Origin: Mesorhizobium norvegicum
GTDB lineage: Bacteria > Pseudomonadota > Alphaproteobacteria > Rhizobiales > Rhizobiaceae
Assembly: GCF_004919685.1 (NCBI RefSeq)
Contig: NZ_SMYZ01000021.1
Span: 69,203-133,202 of the forward strand
Reading direction: 5' to 3'
DNA: 64,000 bases
Shown: piece by piece, positions 32,982 to 41,873 of the stretch
Layout of the letters: each line of letters starts with the position of its first letter
Position numbering within the stretch: the stretch's first letter is position 1
Program-made: the position numbers and the translations under genes
Notes under the pieces: model-generated
The model's database searches: none
Seen by the model: the letters and a program-made list of their open reading frames with translations, nothing else
Told to the model about the DNA's origin: nothing

Positions 32982-34583
32982 CTATTCCGGGGTCTTTCTG
33001 GGGGGCAGGTACTTCGCTAGCGCGACTGAAATCTCGCCGCCCAGCTTTGCAACCGACTGCTCCCGCGTTGGCCCGCGATTGAGCGCTCGGAGGACTAATC
33101 CGGTGAGTTCGCTATTCTTGTTGAAGCCCAGCGTGGAAGCTAAGAGCGAAAGAAGTTGTTTGCCCGGCAAGATTGCAAGCGTTTCCTGGCTATCAGGCTT
33201 GAGCGCAGCCTTCACTCTCTCGCCTTCCTCTTGGAACATCGTTTGCACCTTGTTAGGCAAGTCAAGTGCCTCGAATCCGTTGCGATGGTTCTCGCTAGTT
33301 TCCGCCAAACTCTTGGTCACCTGAGCGGCGTCAAATGCGCCGTGGAGCAAATCGCCAACCCTTGCCCTGACCCTGTTCGCGACAATGTGACTCAGTTGGC
33401 CGGCACTGAACTCGTTGACAACCCGTTTGTGGAAACCGCTCCACACCTCCGCTCCATCCTTGCCTAAGTGACTTGCGATAGCGGACACACAATCCTTGTC
33501 GCAAAGAACGCTCTCGATCTCATGAAGAGCAAGGACTGCCACACCTTTCGGCGGCTTAGCGAGTGCCTCATCTGGATAGTAGTCCCGATCAACCAGCCCA
33601 ACCACGGTAGCTGCCGCCACGCCAGCTTTGAGTAGACCTGAGGTCGTCTCCATGACCGAAGCGCGGTCGCCTACTCCCATGGAGTATGTGGAAGAATCGT
33701 CAAACCACACCGGAAAGAACTCGCCAGCGAACCCACGACCGTCTTGTCCTTCAAAGATGAATATGCGCCTCGCATGAAAGGGGAGCGTCGCGGCCCCGAG
33801 AACGTCCGCAGCGACAGACGATGGTAGGTCCTCCGTGAGCAGGGTGACTGCTTCATTATTCCCTTTGGCCACCAGCATAATGGCATCCCTGCGAGACAGA
33901 GCAAAATTTAGGTCGTGTGTTATGTAAATGAATCGGCAATCGGACCTGAGCTTTTCGATCTCATCCCAGAACATAACCGCGAGACGCGTATGGAGGTGGA
34001 GTTCCGGCTCATCAATCAAAATAATGTTTTGCTTGGCCGATAGCACTCTGGCGCACATATATAGGACGGTCCTTTCTCCGTCGCTCATATCCCTAAGTTT
34101 GTAAGGCGGCTCGCCTGCGGCATCGAGCCTTTTTACCGCTGGGAAATACCCTCCGATTTGCAGGTCTCGCTTTGGGTAAATCGTCTTCCAAATTGCCTGT
34201 AGCTGCATAAGCTTCGTGTTAGTTATAGGTGGCAATCTCTTCTTTCTGAGGATCGCCTCCGCATTCTGTTTTGTCAGGGCGTTGGCATGCTCTTGGATGA
34301 GGAAGGACAGGAGGTCATTTATCTCTTCCGTGGGCCTGTAAGCGTGCCCCTGCCAAGAATTTTGGTGTTGATTGATATTCGAGTATGCCTGCGCCTCTTG
34401 CTGAACGGGTATATTGTCGTCCAGCCAAGTCCGCCGCTGAGCACTTATTGCGGAGACAGAATTCAACTGCGAAATGCGCTGAGCGAGCTTCGTCTTACCC
34501 GACCCGTTCGGCCCTAGCACAACTATTGGCGAATTCCCAGGATAGGAAACATCCCCATCTAAAATTATATTGATGTCTTCCAT
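32982..34583 (-). CDS. AAA ATPase fused to DUF4435/TOPRIM-like domain (candidate anti-phage protein)
   Basis: A 533-residue protein. The N-terminal ABC-like ATPase has Walker A GPNGSGKT (24-31), signature MSDGERTVLYM (166-176), Walker B NIILIDEPE (185-193) and an ITHD H-loop (221-224). The C-terminal part starts at FEGQDGRGFAGEFF, with Glu278 and Asp281, then VVGLVDRDYYPDE (Asp332, Asp334) and LHEIESVL (Glu355, Glu357), matching DUF4435, a TOPRIM-related nuclease module. ATPase plus DUF4435 is the make-up of the PARIS defence system (AriA/AriB, sometimes fused) and resembles OLD nucleases. It is alone on the minus strand next to the integrase. Function is inferred. Confidence 0.75.
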   Translation of the reverse strand: MEDINIILDGDVSYPGNSPIVVLGPNGSGKTKLAQRISQLNSVSAISAQRRTWLDDNIPVQQEAQAYSNINQHQNSWQGHAYRPTEEINDLLSFLIQEHANALTKQNAEAILRKKRLPPITNTKLMQLQAIWKTIYPKRDLQIGGYFPAVKRLDAAGEPPYKLRDMSDGERTVLYMCARVLSAKQNIILIDEPELHLHTRLAVMFWDEIEKLRSDCRFIYITHDLNFALSRRDAIMLVAKGNNEAVTLLTEDLPSSVAADVLGAATLPFHARRIFIFEGQDGRGFAGEFFPVWFDDSSTYSMGVGDRASVMETTSGLLKAGVAAATVVGLVDRDYYPDEALAKPPKGVAVLALHEIESVLCDKDCVSAIASHLGKDGAEVWSGFHKRVVNEFSAGQLSHIVANRVRARVGDLLHGAFDAAQVTKSLAETSENHRNGFEALDLPNKVQTMFQEEGERVKAALKPDSQETLAILPGKQLLSLLASTLGFNKNSELTGLVLRALNRGPTREQSVAKLGGEISVALAKYLPPRKTPE

Positions 34584-34835
34584 GATTCCCTCCCACTCGC
34601 GCCGGTTTTAATCAGGTCGATTGAGCTCGCGCAATATCAGTATGACGGGGGAGATGAGAATTGTAGGCGAACCAGGGTCACTTCTTACGTGTTTCTCAGC
34701 GCTGTCACTCAGGTGACGGTCCGAGCTTAAAACGTGCTACCGCAGTGTGTTACAGTAACTCGACACCGACTAATTGATGATTCAATGGCGAGTTGGCGCC
34801 CAAGGGCAATTCGCCTCTGACACTTCTAGGCGCGA

Positions 34836-36188
34836 CTAGCAAGGCAGTGTCACGGCCTCCACAAGCGCCCTCTTGGCCTTCTCCGGGTCCTGCCCCGCGT
34901 AGCCGTGCTGGCTTAGGTCTAGGCTCTTGGCACGTTCGCTATCTGTATGTCCAACCACCCAGGCGAAAGTCCATTCATCAAACCCCGCGCCACCAGCAAG
35001 CATGGCATCACGTGCCTTGCGCATGAACCAGCGGCGGAACGAGTGGAAATCCACGTTGCTCTTGGCCTTTTCGTTTGGCCGTTCATCGACACCCACCTTA
35101 CGGCGATAGCGGGTGAACTGCTTAGCTGCCGGATCGGAGCGCGTCTCACGTGACTTTGGGATAGGCGGCAAGTCGTCAAATAGATAGTCGGTGCTCTTCT
35201 TCCCTGTCGTGCGCCGCCTTACGATCTCTGTAAGCCCAGTGTGGATTGGTACAGTGCGGCGGGCGTTGTCTGTCTTGCCTGCCCAGACACTAAAAACATC
35301 GTCTCGACAATCGGAGACTTGGAGTTGGCAAATCTCCTCGATCCGCATTCCGCTTAGGGCTCCCACCGGCATTAAGTCATTCAGAAGTGGCCCGCCGTCG
35401 CCTTTGAGCAGCTTGGTCATTTCATCATCTGTAAACGGGCGTTTGCCCTTGTCCGTCTCCGCTTCGCGTGCTTGCCGTCGCTCTGCTGGAAGCCTCTGCC
35501 CTGCCCACGGGTTCTCCCCGGCTGGCAGGTGCCCCTTGTCTAGCAGCCACGTCCAGTATTGCCGTATGAACCCAAGATAGGCTGTGGCCTTCTGACGACC
35601 CCTACCGACAAGCAGAGACTCAGACAGGAACTTGCCGGCGTCCACCCGTCTAACGGCTTCAAGGGCGACAGGGAGCCGGCTATCGCGGAGCCAGTCCCCA
35701 AGCCAGCCCAGCGCCCTTCGGAAGTCCCCTTCAGACTTGAGACGGTAATTCTGGTGTTTCACGAACTCGGCGGCGTGGTGGTCAAGCGGCGTGACCTGTC
35801 CGCTGGCAAGCGCGAAGAATGCTTTAGCTATGTCTAGGCCCTTGGTCTCCTCAATCTGATGAGCCCGCAAATTGATTGCGTACTGGGTGCCCTCATCGTC
35901 CATCGTAAGCCGATGTCGCAGCGCCTCCGCCTCCAAGGGATCATTCGTCCCCAACACTTTCTCGGCTGCCGCTATGATACCCTTGAGCCGAGACACGATG
36001 GGCCATTTGCGAGCATCTGCTTCCTTGAGGTCGGCGGTGTGGAGGGGATGGGTTAGCTTGCCACGTCCAATCAAATCCCGAACCCGCGCGGGCACCTTGA
36101 CGCGGACCCGCCACTGCTGCCCATGCCATTCGAGATATTGTCGCTGATTTGCCAAACCCGCCCCCGGTGCCCCACGCTGGTGCCCCAC
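34836..36188 (-). CDS. Tyrosine integrase of the island
   Basis: A 450-residue site-specific recombinase of the phage-integrase family that should catalyse entry into and exit from the tRNA-Ser site. Catalytic residues are complete: Arg282 (LSGMRIEEICQL), Lys305 (AGKTDNARR), His382 and Arg385 (HSFRRWF), His414 (VVGHTDS) and Tyr430 (SQHGYAG). The N-terminal DNA-binding part begins QYLEWHGQQWRVRVKVPARV. The listed start is a GTG inside the right 22-bp inner repeat; a TTG at 36155, giving MANQRQYLEW, is a likely alternative that leaves the repeat untranslated. The gene ends 250 bp from the ATPase gene. Confidence 0.95.
   Translation of the reverse strand: MGHQRGAPGAGLANQRQYLEWHGQQWRVRVKVPARVRDLIGRGKLTHPLHTADLKEADARKWPIVSRLKGIIAAAEKVLGTNDPLEAEALRHRLTMDDEGTQYAINLRAHQIEETKGLDIAKAFFALASGQVTPLDHHAAEFVKHQNYRLKSEGDFRRALGWLGDWLRDSRLPVALEAVRRVDAGKFLSESLLVGRGRQKATAYLGFIRQYWTWLLDKGHLPAGENPWAGQRLPAERRQAREAETDKGKRPFTDDEMTKLLKGDGGPLLNDLMPVGALSGMRIEEICQLQVSDCRDDVFSVWAGKTDNARRTVPIHTGLTEIVRRRTTGKKSTDYLFDDLPPIPKSRETRSDPAAKQFTRYRRKVGVDERPNEKAKSNVDFHSFRRWFMRKARDAMLAGGAGFDEWTFAWVVGHTDSERAKSLDLSQHGYAGQDPEKAKRALVEAVTLPC
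36166..36187. repeat. Right inner direct repeat, probable integrase arm site
   Basis: GGTGCCCCACG then CTGGTGCCCCA, a copy of 23160-23181 with one mismatch. It overlaps the 5' end of the integrase gene. Confidence 0.65.
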
Positions 36189-36591
36189 AACTGAGTCTTA
36201 GAAGGCCAGAAGTCAAGGGATGCAATGGGTCTAGAGCCTTGGAGGAGAGTGTCCCGCTCTCTCCGCCAGCAGCTTACCCAAAAACCGCAGAATTCGGCTA
36301 TTCTGATCCCTCCTATTGATCTTCTCGACGCTCTACGCGCCTTGCACGCGCAGCGGAATCGGGCATCAGCCGCGCGATGATGCGGGCGTGTTCGCCCGAA
36401 AAAGCTGCGAGTTTGATAACTGGTCCGGGCATGGCGACGTTGCCCCTTGGGCCGGCACGTTATGCGCTGGAAGCACCAGTATAGCAGCCATGGTGCAATT
36501 CGGCAGATGGTGCTGGCAACGTCGTCTATGGAAGGGGCGAAGGGGGCGAGCAGGCTTGTATGGCATTTACCTTTGAGCTATCAGCTGCGGC
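36189..36591. other. Right island junction and flank, no gene seen
   Basis: Contains attR at 36252-36270. From 36271 to 36591 the sequence is chromosomal flank with no convincing gene. Confidence 0.5.
36252..36270. repeat. attR: tRNA 3' end repeat
   Basis: TCCCGCTCTCTCCGCCAGC, identical to 23081-23099. The preceding bases differ from the tRNA, so only the 3' fragment is duplicated. This marks the right end of the island. Confidence 0.9.
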
Positions 36592-37407
36592 ATGAGGATA
36601 AATGAATTTTTCTATCTACTTGGTTTTAAACCGAATACTCGGGTTTATGGCCACTCTATACAGACAATTGACCTGCCAAAAGACGGAAGGATCGAGTTTG
36701 CCAGGTGGAAAAACCCGCGTGGCGAAGACCTCAATCTTGCTCAGTCCGACCTGGATGACCTCCGAACTTTCCTGAGTGATGGCGATGTGGCAGTCGACGT
36801 TGGTGCTCAGGTCGGTGACAGTACCGTGCCGATTGCCCTTGCCTGCGGTCCCCAAGGACTTGTGCTTGCTTTTGAACCTAACCCGTTCACCTTTGCGATC
36901 CTCGGTGCCAACGCGGCGCTCAATCCGACCAAGCTAAACATTTTCCCGATCCCCTATGCAGCTACGCCAGAAGATGGGTCGTTCGTCTTCGACTACGGCA
37001 ACCCCGGATTCGACAACGGCGGCAACCATGCCGGTGTTTCGCGATGGAAGCACGGCAGCGCATTCAGCGTCCCCGTTGAAGGGCGAAGAATTGAACCCTT
37101 GATCCGAGCTCGTTTGGGAGATCGTATCAAGCGACTGCGCTATATTAAGACTGATGTGGAATCGCACGATCTATCGGTTTTGGTCTCGATCAGTTCGCTG
37201 ATAGACGAGTGCCGGCCCTACATAAAATCGGAAGTCAGCCACAATCTTTCGATTGAGGAGCGGGTCGAGATGCTTCGGTTCTTCACCGGCAGAGGCTACG
37301 ATGTCCGGCGTGTCGAACCGACAACGCTTTTCGGAAACCTTCTTACCGAAAACGACCTTGGCGGGACCAAGAATATCGACATGTTTGCAGTCCCACGTCC
37401 GGTTTAA
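36592..37407 (+). CDS. FkbM family methyltransferase
   Basis: A 271-residue SAM-dependent methyltransferase of the FkbM type, which O-methylate sugars or polyketides. The SAM motif is VAVDVGAQVGDSTVPIALAC (about residue 67); LAFEPNPFTFAILGANAALN (about 92) and RLRYIKTDVESHDLSVL (about 180) follow as expected. The final ENDLGGTKNIDMFAVPR fits the family. Codon use is more AT-rich than the core genes, which suggests horizontal origin. No glycan-synthesis neighbours are visible, so the target is unknown. Confidence 0.85.
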   Translation: MRINEFFYLLGFKPNTRVYGHSIQTIDLPKDGRIEFARWKNPRGEDLNLAQSDLDDLRTFLSDGDVAVDVGAQVGDSTVPIALACGPQGLVLAFEPNPFTFAILGANAALNPTKLNIFPIPYAATPEDGSFVFDYGNPGFDNGGNHAGVSRWKHGSAFSVPVEGRRIEPLIRARLGDRIKRLRYIKTDVESHDLSVLVSISSLIDECRPYIKSEVSHNLSIEERVEMLRFFTGRGYDVRRVEPTTLFGNLLTENDLGGTKNIDMFAVPRPV

Positions 37408-37724
37408 GGAGAGGCACCATTTCTAATGGGCTAGCGCAGGCGCGAGGGACAATCATGCCCAGGCGCGGACGATCAGATTCCAGCGCATACTATTATCTAT
37501 GTTGATCGGACCGCCCGTGCAAACTGTGTGGCAATAGAAGCTGGCTGGCAGCAGCACATTGTCTGGCCATTCTGTCTGGGCCGCGTCTTTCGGATCGATC
37601 GGGCGTGGCTGTACACTTCTCGGCCTTGCTTGTGCGAATAGACCCATGAAAGTTTATTCGCATTTTAACCAATGAAGCTCATCCTACCAAATGGTGTGGT
37701 ATCGACTCGCGGGGGCGGGGTGGA
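37408..37724. other. Gap with no supported gene
   Basis: About 320 bp. A short minus-strand open frame (37453-37647) has no ribosome site or family resemblance. Nothing else seen. Confidence 0.45.
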
Positions 37725-38021
37725 ATGACTGACCTGGATGACGAGGATGACGTCCCAAAACCCAGCCCATCCAACCGCTGGCGAACAATAGCTCTGAAGA
37801 CAGTGCAGTTTGTGCCACCTGTCATCTCGATAGGATGTGCCGTCACAGTTGGCTATTTTGCCTATATGGCCGCCAACCAAAAACCGCCGGCCGATATAGC
37901 AGCACTGGCAGTGTCGATCCTCAAGTCCAGCGATGCGTCCCCGGAAATGCGGGAATGGGCCGCGGACGCCATAGGAATACAGAACGATATTGGAATGCCG
38001 GCCAAATCCATTCAGCAATGA
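37725..38021 (+). CDS. Small membrane protein, hypothetical
   Basis: A 98-residue protein with an acidic N-terminus (MTDLDDEDDVPKPSPSNRW), one membrane helix (VQFVPPVISIGCAVTVGYFA, about 27-46) and a helical C-terminal part (SPEMREWAADAIGIQNDIG). A GGGGTGG sequence precedes the ATG. Not recognised. Coding status is plausible. Confidence 0.5.
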   Translation: MTDLDDEDDVPKPSPSNRWRTIALKTVQFVPPVISIGCAVTVGYFAYMAANQKPPADIAALAVSILKSSDASPEMREWAADAIGIQNDIGMPAKSIQQ

Positions 38022-38635
38022 AACTGTGGCACGCGCAGATCGCCAAGCGCATATGCCCGCCCGACATCACTGGCTAACCGGGCATCCGACGCAAGGCCCC
38101 GGACACATTTCCTGAAGCCGCTCAGCACAAAGCCAGCCAGCGCGAGAGCGGGCCTGCCGCACCAACAGGCGGCCAAAAGCCACGCCAGCCCTCGGTCAGG
38201 CGCGGTCATCTACCGATCTGCTGGCCTTACTGCGGCACGCAGGTGGAAGGCGTGCAGTCGGCGGTGACGACGGACAATCTTTCCCGCTTTACCAAAATCG
38301 GCTTTTCGTAAGTCTTTCTCATCCGAAATCCCCCTGACTCAGACCACGTCAAATTCGTCGCCGGCGGCCTGTTTGTCAAGTGACGGTCAAAATTCCGGAA
38401 GGCGCCAGCCTCGCGCCAGGAGCAGACTTAACCGTATGACCACAGCCATGGCTGGCGGACCGGACACCCGATGCACGCCTTCGAGACAACCGCTTCGACA
38501 GCAGCCGGGCACATCCAAAAAAGCGTCCAGGCCCAAGCTTGGAACCTCCTGCCTCGTTGCGCGTTTCTCGGCGTCCCGTTCGCGGACCCGCCCGGATATT
38601 TCTCCAAGCGCGCGATAAAATCAGGAGCCCGCTTC
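38022..38635. other. Gene-poor stretch, possible gene debris
   Basis: About 610 bp without a supported gene. A short plus-strand frame ending at about 38311 (GVQSAVTTDNLSRFTKIGFS, then stop) reads like the end of a lost protein gene, but no family could be named. The last 150 bp should hold the promoter of the DUF982 gene. Confidence 0.4.
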
Positions 38636-38938
38636 ATGCACGACAAGCTGTTTCATTCACCGGTCGCACTGTCCGTCGGCCTCGGCTTCAAGCGCGAGAT
38701 CGCCTCGTTGGCCGGAATGCACGATTTTCTGACCGACTGGACGACCTCCCGCCGCGGCCCGCTTTACCGCAATGCGGTCAAGGCATGTGACCTCGCCATT
38801 CCGGGCTATGTGACCATCGAACAGGCACGCCGGGCGCTGCTCGATTTTGCGCAAGCCACCGGTATCCTGTGGCCGGACCTTGAGCCGGTCGAGGGCGTGC
38901 ACGCCGTTGCGCGTGGTTATGGCGGTTACGCCGCCTGA
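38636..38938 (+). CDS. DUF982 domain-containing protein
   Basis: A 100-residue protein of the DUF982 family, small rhizobial proteins often present in many copies. Conserved elements are FHSPVALSVGLGFKREIASL, MHDFLTDWTTSRRGPLYRNA, VKACDLAIPGYVTIEQARRA and LLDFAQATGILW. The ATG at 38636 lies 8 bp after CAGGAG. In-frame sequence upstream is not conserved. The role of DUF982 proteins is unknown. Confidence 0.85.
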   Translation: MHDKLFHSPVALSVGLGFKREIASLAGMHDFLTDWTTSRRGPLYRNAVKACDLAIPGYVTIEQARRALLDFAQATGILWPDLEPVEGVHAVARGYGGYAA

Positions 38939-38988
38939 GGATTGATGCCACCGTCCATCGGGTGGCAAAAGCCACACCAGCCACCAGA

Positions 38989-39025
38989 AAGCCCGGCTTG
39001 GTCCTCCCCAGCCGGGCTTCACTTT
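38989..39025 (+). terminator. Terminator after the DUF982 gene
   Basis: AAGCCCGGCT (38989-38998) pairs with AGCCGGGCTT (39010-39019), followed by CACTTTT. It is 50 bp past the stop. Confidence 0.65.
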
Positions 39026-39189
39026 TCCAGCAACCCAGGAAACCGCCATCTTGCAACTGAGGCTGACGACGTTGCGCCTTCCGTGGCAATCAACTTGTCG
39101 AACGTGTGCGTCGCCGAGTTTGACCCGACCTACCTCAGCATGATGCGGGAGCCGCTTAGACGCGGCCCACCGATCATTTTTTCGCGGAT

Positions 39190-39687
39190 CTACGCTGCTT
39201 CCGCCGCGACGTTCACGGCCGACTCCGCGAGCTGCGTCAGCGCTTCGTCGGTGGCTTTCTCTTCCTTCAGCGTCGCTTCAAGCAGCGTCACGGCCTCGTT
39301 CAGGCCGAGTTCGCCGGCCCAGGTCCTCAGCGTCCCATAGCGCGAGATCTCGTAGTGTTCGACCGCTTGCGCGGCAGCCAGCAGGCCGGCGTCGAGCGCG
39401 GGAGATCCCTTGTACTCCTCAATGATCTCGGCGCCTTCCTCGGTGATGCCCATGATGGCCGCACAGGTCTTGCCAGCCGGCTTCTTGCCGATGACACCAA
39501 AGACCTTCTCCAGCCTTGCGACATGTCCTTCGGTCTCGGTGCGGTGCTTTTCGAAGGCGGCTTTCAGGTCGGCACTTTGCGCGGCCTTGGCCATTTTCGG
39601 CAACGTCGCCAATATCTTCTTCTCGGCGAAATAGATGTCTTTCAGCGTGTCGTGAAACAGGTCGTCGAGCACTTTCTGCTTTGCCAT
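39190..39687 (-). CDS. Ferritin-like DUF892 (YciE/YciF family) protein
   Basis: A 165-residue four-helix-bundle protein of the DUF892 family, linked to stress responses. Helix 1 is VLDDLFHDTLKDIYFAEKKI; LKAAFEKHRTETEGHVARLE, DAGLLAAAQAVEHYEISRYG and AVTLLEATLKEEKATDEAL supply the Glu and His residues that would bind a di-iron centre. ATG at 39687 is 7 bp after AAAGGA; an ATG two codons upstream overlaps that site. It is divergent from the kdp operon across a 270-bp gap. Confidence 0.88.
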   Translation of the reverse strand: MAKQKVLDDLFHDTLKDIYFAEKKILATLPKMAKAAQSADLKAAFEKHRTETEGHVARLEKVFGVIGKKPAGKTCAAIMGITEEGAEIIEEYKGSPALDAGLLAAAQAVEHYEISRYGTLRTWAGELGLNEAVTLLEATLKEEKATDEALTQLAESAVNVAAEAA

Positions 39688-39955
39688 TGTCATGTCCTTT
39701 GGTGCGTGAGCCCTCAGGTCGACAATCTCCCGTCCGGGGATTCGTTCCGCCCGGTTCGAACGGAAACCTTTATAAAATTCCTATTTCTTTCCACTGCGCC
39801 CCGTCTCGAACCTTTATGGCGATCGGGTCCATATTCCCCTTGAGCAAAACGCCGGACGCCGCCACCAATCGAAGTGGGGCGCGCCGTTTTCACGTAATTG
39901 CCAGCTTGCGAGCAGCAGGCGCGCCATAGAAAAGTGGAAGCAAGGAATAAACATA

Positions 39956-40036
39956 ATGGACGTCATTGTTCTCGGGACCGGGGTTTTATTTTTTGCCCTG
40001 TTCTTCGCCTATGTCAAAGCCTGCGACAGAATTTGA
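39956..40036 (+). CDS. Very small membrane protein at the head of the kdp operon
   Basis: A 26-residue peptide (MDVIVLGTGVLFFALFFAYV, then KACDRI) that is nearly all membrane helix. AAGGA lies 9 bp before the ATG, and kdpF starts 16 bp after its stop. It has the same size and helix pattern as KdpF, and similar unnamed peptides ending in ACDRL/I occur upstream of kdpF in other rhizobia as far as I recall. It may be an accessory subunit of the potassium pump. Confidence 0.65.
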   Translation: MDVIVLGTGVLFFALFFAYVKACDRI

Positions 40037-40052
40037 GCTGAAGGATCGGACC

Positions 40053-40142
40053 ATGCTTGTCGATTACATCCTCGGTGGTGGCGTGACGTTGTTCCTGCTC
40101 GCCTACCTGACCTACGCGCTCATTCGTCCAGAACGCTTCTGA
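40053..40142 (+). CDS. kdpF: K+-transporting ATPase subunit KdpF
   Basis: A 29-residue single-helix peptide ([20 protein letters not shown], then YALIRPERF). The C-terminal ALIRPERF is the KdpF hallmark. KdpF stabilises the KdpABC complex. It ends 20 bp before kdpA. Confidence 0.9.
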   Translation: MLVDYILGGGVTLFLLAYLTYALIRPERF

Positions 40143-40162
40143 AGGCACGGAAAGCCACAGCC

Positions 40163-41866
40163 ATGACAACAAACGGTTGGATACAGATCCTGGTCTTTTG
40201 CGGGATCATCATTTTGCTGGTGAAGCCGCTCGGCGGCTACATGCACCGCGTCTTCAACGGCGACCGCACGCTGCTTTCGCCACTCTTCGGCCCGCTCGAG
40301 CGCGGGCTCTATCGCATTTGCGGAACCAGCGAGCGCGACGAACAGCACTGGACGACCTACGCGGTCGCTCTGCTGCTGTTCAACCTTGCCGGCTTCCTGG
40401 TGCTTTATATCCTGCAGCGCCTGCAGGGAAGCCTGCCCTACAATCCGGCCGGCATGACCGCGGTTGAACCAGGGCTGGCCTTCAACACCGCCGCCAGCTT
40501 CATGACCAACACCAACTGGCAGAATTATGGTGGCGAAAGTACGATGTCCTATCTCGTGCAGATGGCCGGCCTGACGGTGCAGAACTTCGTTTCGGCAGCC
40601 ACCGGCATCGCCATCGCCATCGCGCTGATCCGCGGCTTTGCCCGGGCGTCGGGCAAGTCGATCGGTAATTTCTGGGTCGATATGACCCGTTCCACCCTCT
40701 ATCTGCTGTTGCCGTTCTGCATCGTGCTGACGCTGGTCTATGTCTGGCTCGGCATGCCGCAGACGCTTGGCGCCTATGTCAACGCCACGACGCTCGAAGG
40801 CGCGCAGCAGACCATCGCCGTCGGCCCGGTCGCCTCGCAGGTGGCCATCAAGATGCTCGGCACCAATGGCGGCGGTTTCTTCAACGCCAATGCCGCGCAC
40901 CCGTTCGAGAACCCCGACGCGATCTCCAACCTGATCCAGATGGTGTCGATCTTCGCCATCGGCGCCGCCTTGACCAACGTCTTCGGGCGCATGATCGGCA
41001 ACCAGCGCCAGGGTTGGGCGATCCTGTCGGCCATGGGCGTCATGTTCATCGCCGGTGTCGCCATCTGCTACTGGGCGGAAGCTGCCGGCAACCCGCTGGT
41101 GCATGCGCTGGGCATCGACGGCGGCAACATGGAAGGCAAGGAGAGCCGCTTCGGCATCGCTCTGTCGGCATTGTTCGCCGTCATCACCACGGCCGCTTCC
41201 TGCGGCGCCGTCAACGCCATGCACGGCTCGTTCACCGCGCTCGGCGGCATGATCCCGATCATCAACATGCAGCTTGGCGAAGTCATCGTCGGCGGTGTCG
41301 GCGCCGGTCTCTACGGCATCCTGATGTACATCGTCGTTGCCGTCTTCGTCGCCGGCCTGATGGTTGGTCGCACGCCCGAATATCTCGGCAAGAAGATCGA
41401 GGCCAAGGAGGTCAAGATGGCGATGCTGGCCATCCTGTGCCTGCCGCTGGCGATGCTGATCTTCACGGCCATCGCGGTCGTGCTGCCGACCGGCGTGGCG
41501 TCGATGGGCAATGCCGGCCCGCACGGCTTCTCCGAGGTTCTCTATGCCTATACGTCGGGCGCTGCGAACAACGGCTCGGCCTTTGGCGGCCTCAGCGGCA
41601 ACACGCCCTGGTACAACATCACCATCGGCATCGGCATGCTGATGGGCCGCTTCCTGGTCATCATCCCGGCGCTTGCCCTTGCCGGCTCGCTGGTGGCGAA
41701 GAAGACGGTTCCGGCTTCCGCCGGCACCTTCCCGACCGATGGCCCGCTGTTCGTCGGGCTGCTCGTCGGCGTCATCCTCATCGTCGGTGGTCTGACCTTC
41801 TTCCCTGCGCTCGCCGTCGGGCCGATCATCGAGCACCTGGCAATGATCCACGGGCAGACCTTCTGA
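40163..41866 (+). CDS. kdpA: K+-transporting ATPase subunit KdpA
   Basis: A 567-residue inner-membrane subunit that selects and passes potassium. Four pore-loop signatures are recognisable, including [18 protein letters not shown] (about 110), [20 protein letters not shown] (about 232) and [20 protein letters not shown] (about 468). Length matches the family (about 560). It lies in the operon kdpF-A-(small)-B-C-D-E. Confidence 0.97.
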   Translation: MTTNGWIQILVFCGIIILLVKPLGGYMHRVFNGDRTLLSPLFGPLERGLYRICGTSERDEQHWTTYAVALLLFNLAGFLVLYILQRLQGSLPYNPAGMTAVEPGLAFNTAASFMTNTNWQNYGGESTMSYLVQMAGLTVQNFVSAATGIAIAIALIRGFARASGKSIGNFWVDMTRSTLYLLLPFCIVLTLVYVWLGMPQTLGAYVNATTLEGAQQTIAVGPVASQVAIKMLGTNGGGFFNANAAHPFENPDAISNLIQMVSIFAIGAALTNVFGRMIGNQRQGWAILSAMGVMFIAGVAICYWAEAAGNPLVHALGIDGGNMEGKESRFGIALSALFAVITTAASCGAVNAMHGSFTALGGMIPIINMQLGEVIVGGVGAGLYGILMYIVVAVFVAGLMVGRTPEYLGKKIEAKEVKMAMLAILCLPLAMLIFTAIAVVLPTGVASMGNAGPHGFSEVLYAYTSGAANNGSAFGGLSGNTPWYNITIGIGMLMGRFLVIIPALALAGSLVAKKTVPASAGTFPTDGPLFVGLLVGVILIVGGLTFFPALAVGPIIEHLAMIHGQTF

Positions 41867-41873
41867 GGCCGTC

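Larger units (their letters stand above)
23081..36270. mobile_element. Genomic island integrated in tRNA-Ser(GGA)
   Basis: About 13.2 kb bounded by a 19-bp direct repeat of the tRNA 3' end, with a tyrosine integrase gene beside the right end reading inward. It also contains a large serine recombinase, a resolvase, a polymerase-like gene, a degenerate RNase H-like gene and an AAA-DUF4435 gene. Base and codon use are visibly AT-richer than the flanks in many of its genes. No conjugation, capsid or relaxase gene was recognised, so it is probably an integrative element that needs help to move, or a satellite. Confidence 0.9.

Noticed and set aside
23081..36270. Island as a complete prophage or conjugative element
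   Set aside because: No capsid, tail, terminase, relaxase or type IV secretion gene could be read.
36316..36576. 86-codon plus-strand open frame after attR
   Set aside because: Trp/Arg/Gly-rich and not supported by a ribosome site.
37453..37647. 64-codon minus-strand open frame
   Set aside because: No ribosome site, no family resemblance; left as empty DNA.
39694..39790. General-stress (EcfG-type) promoter for the DUF892 gene
   Set aside because: A GGAAC element can be found on the minus strand but no matching CGTT at the expected distance.
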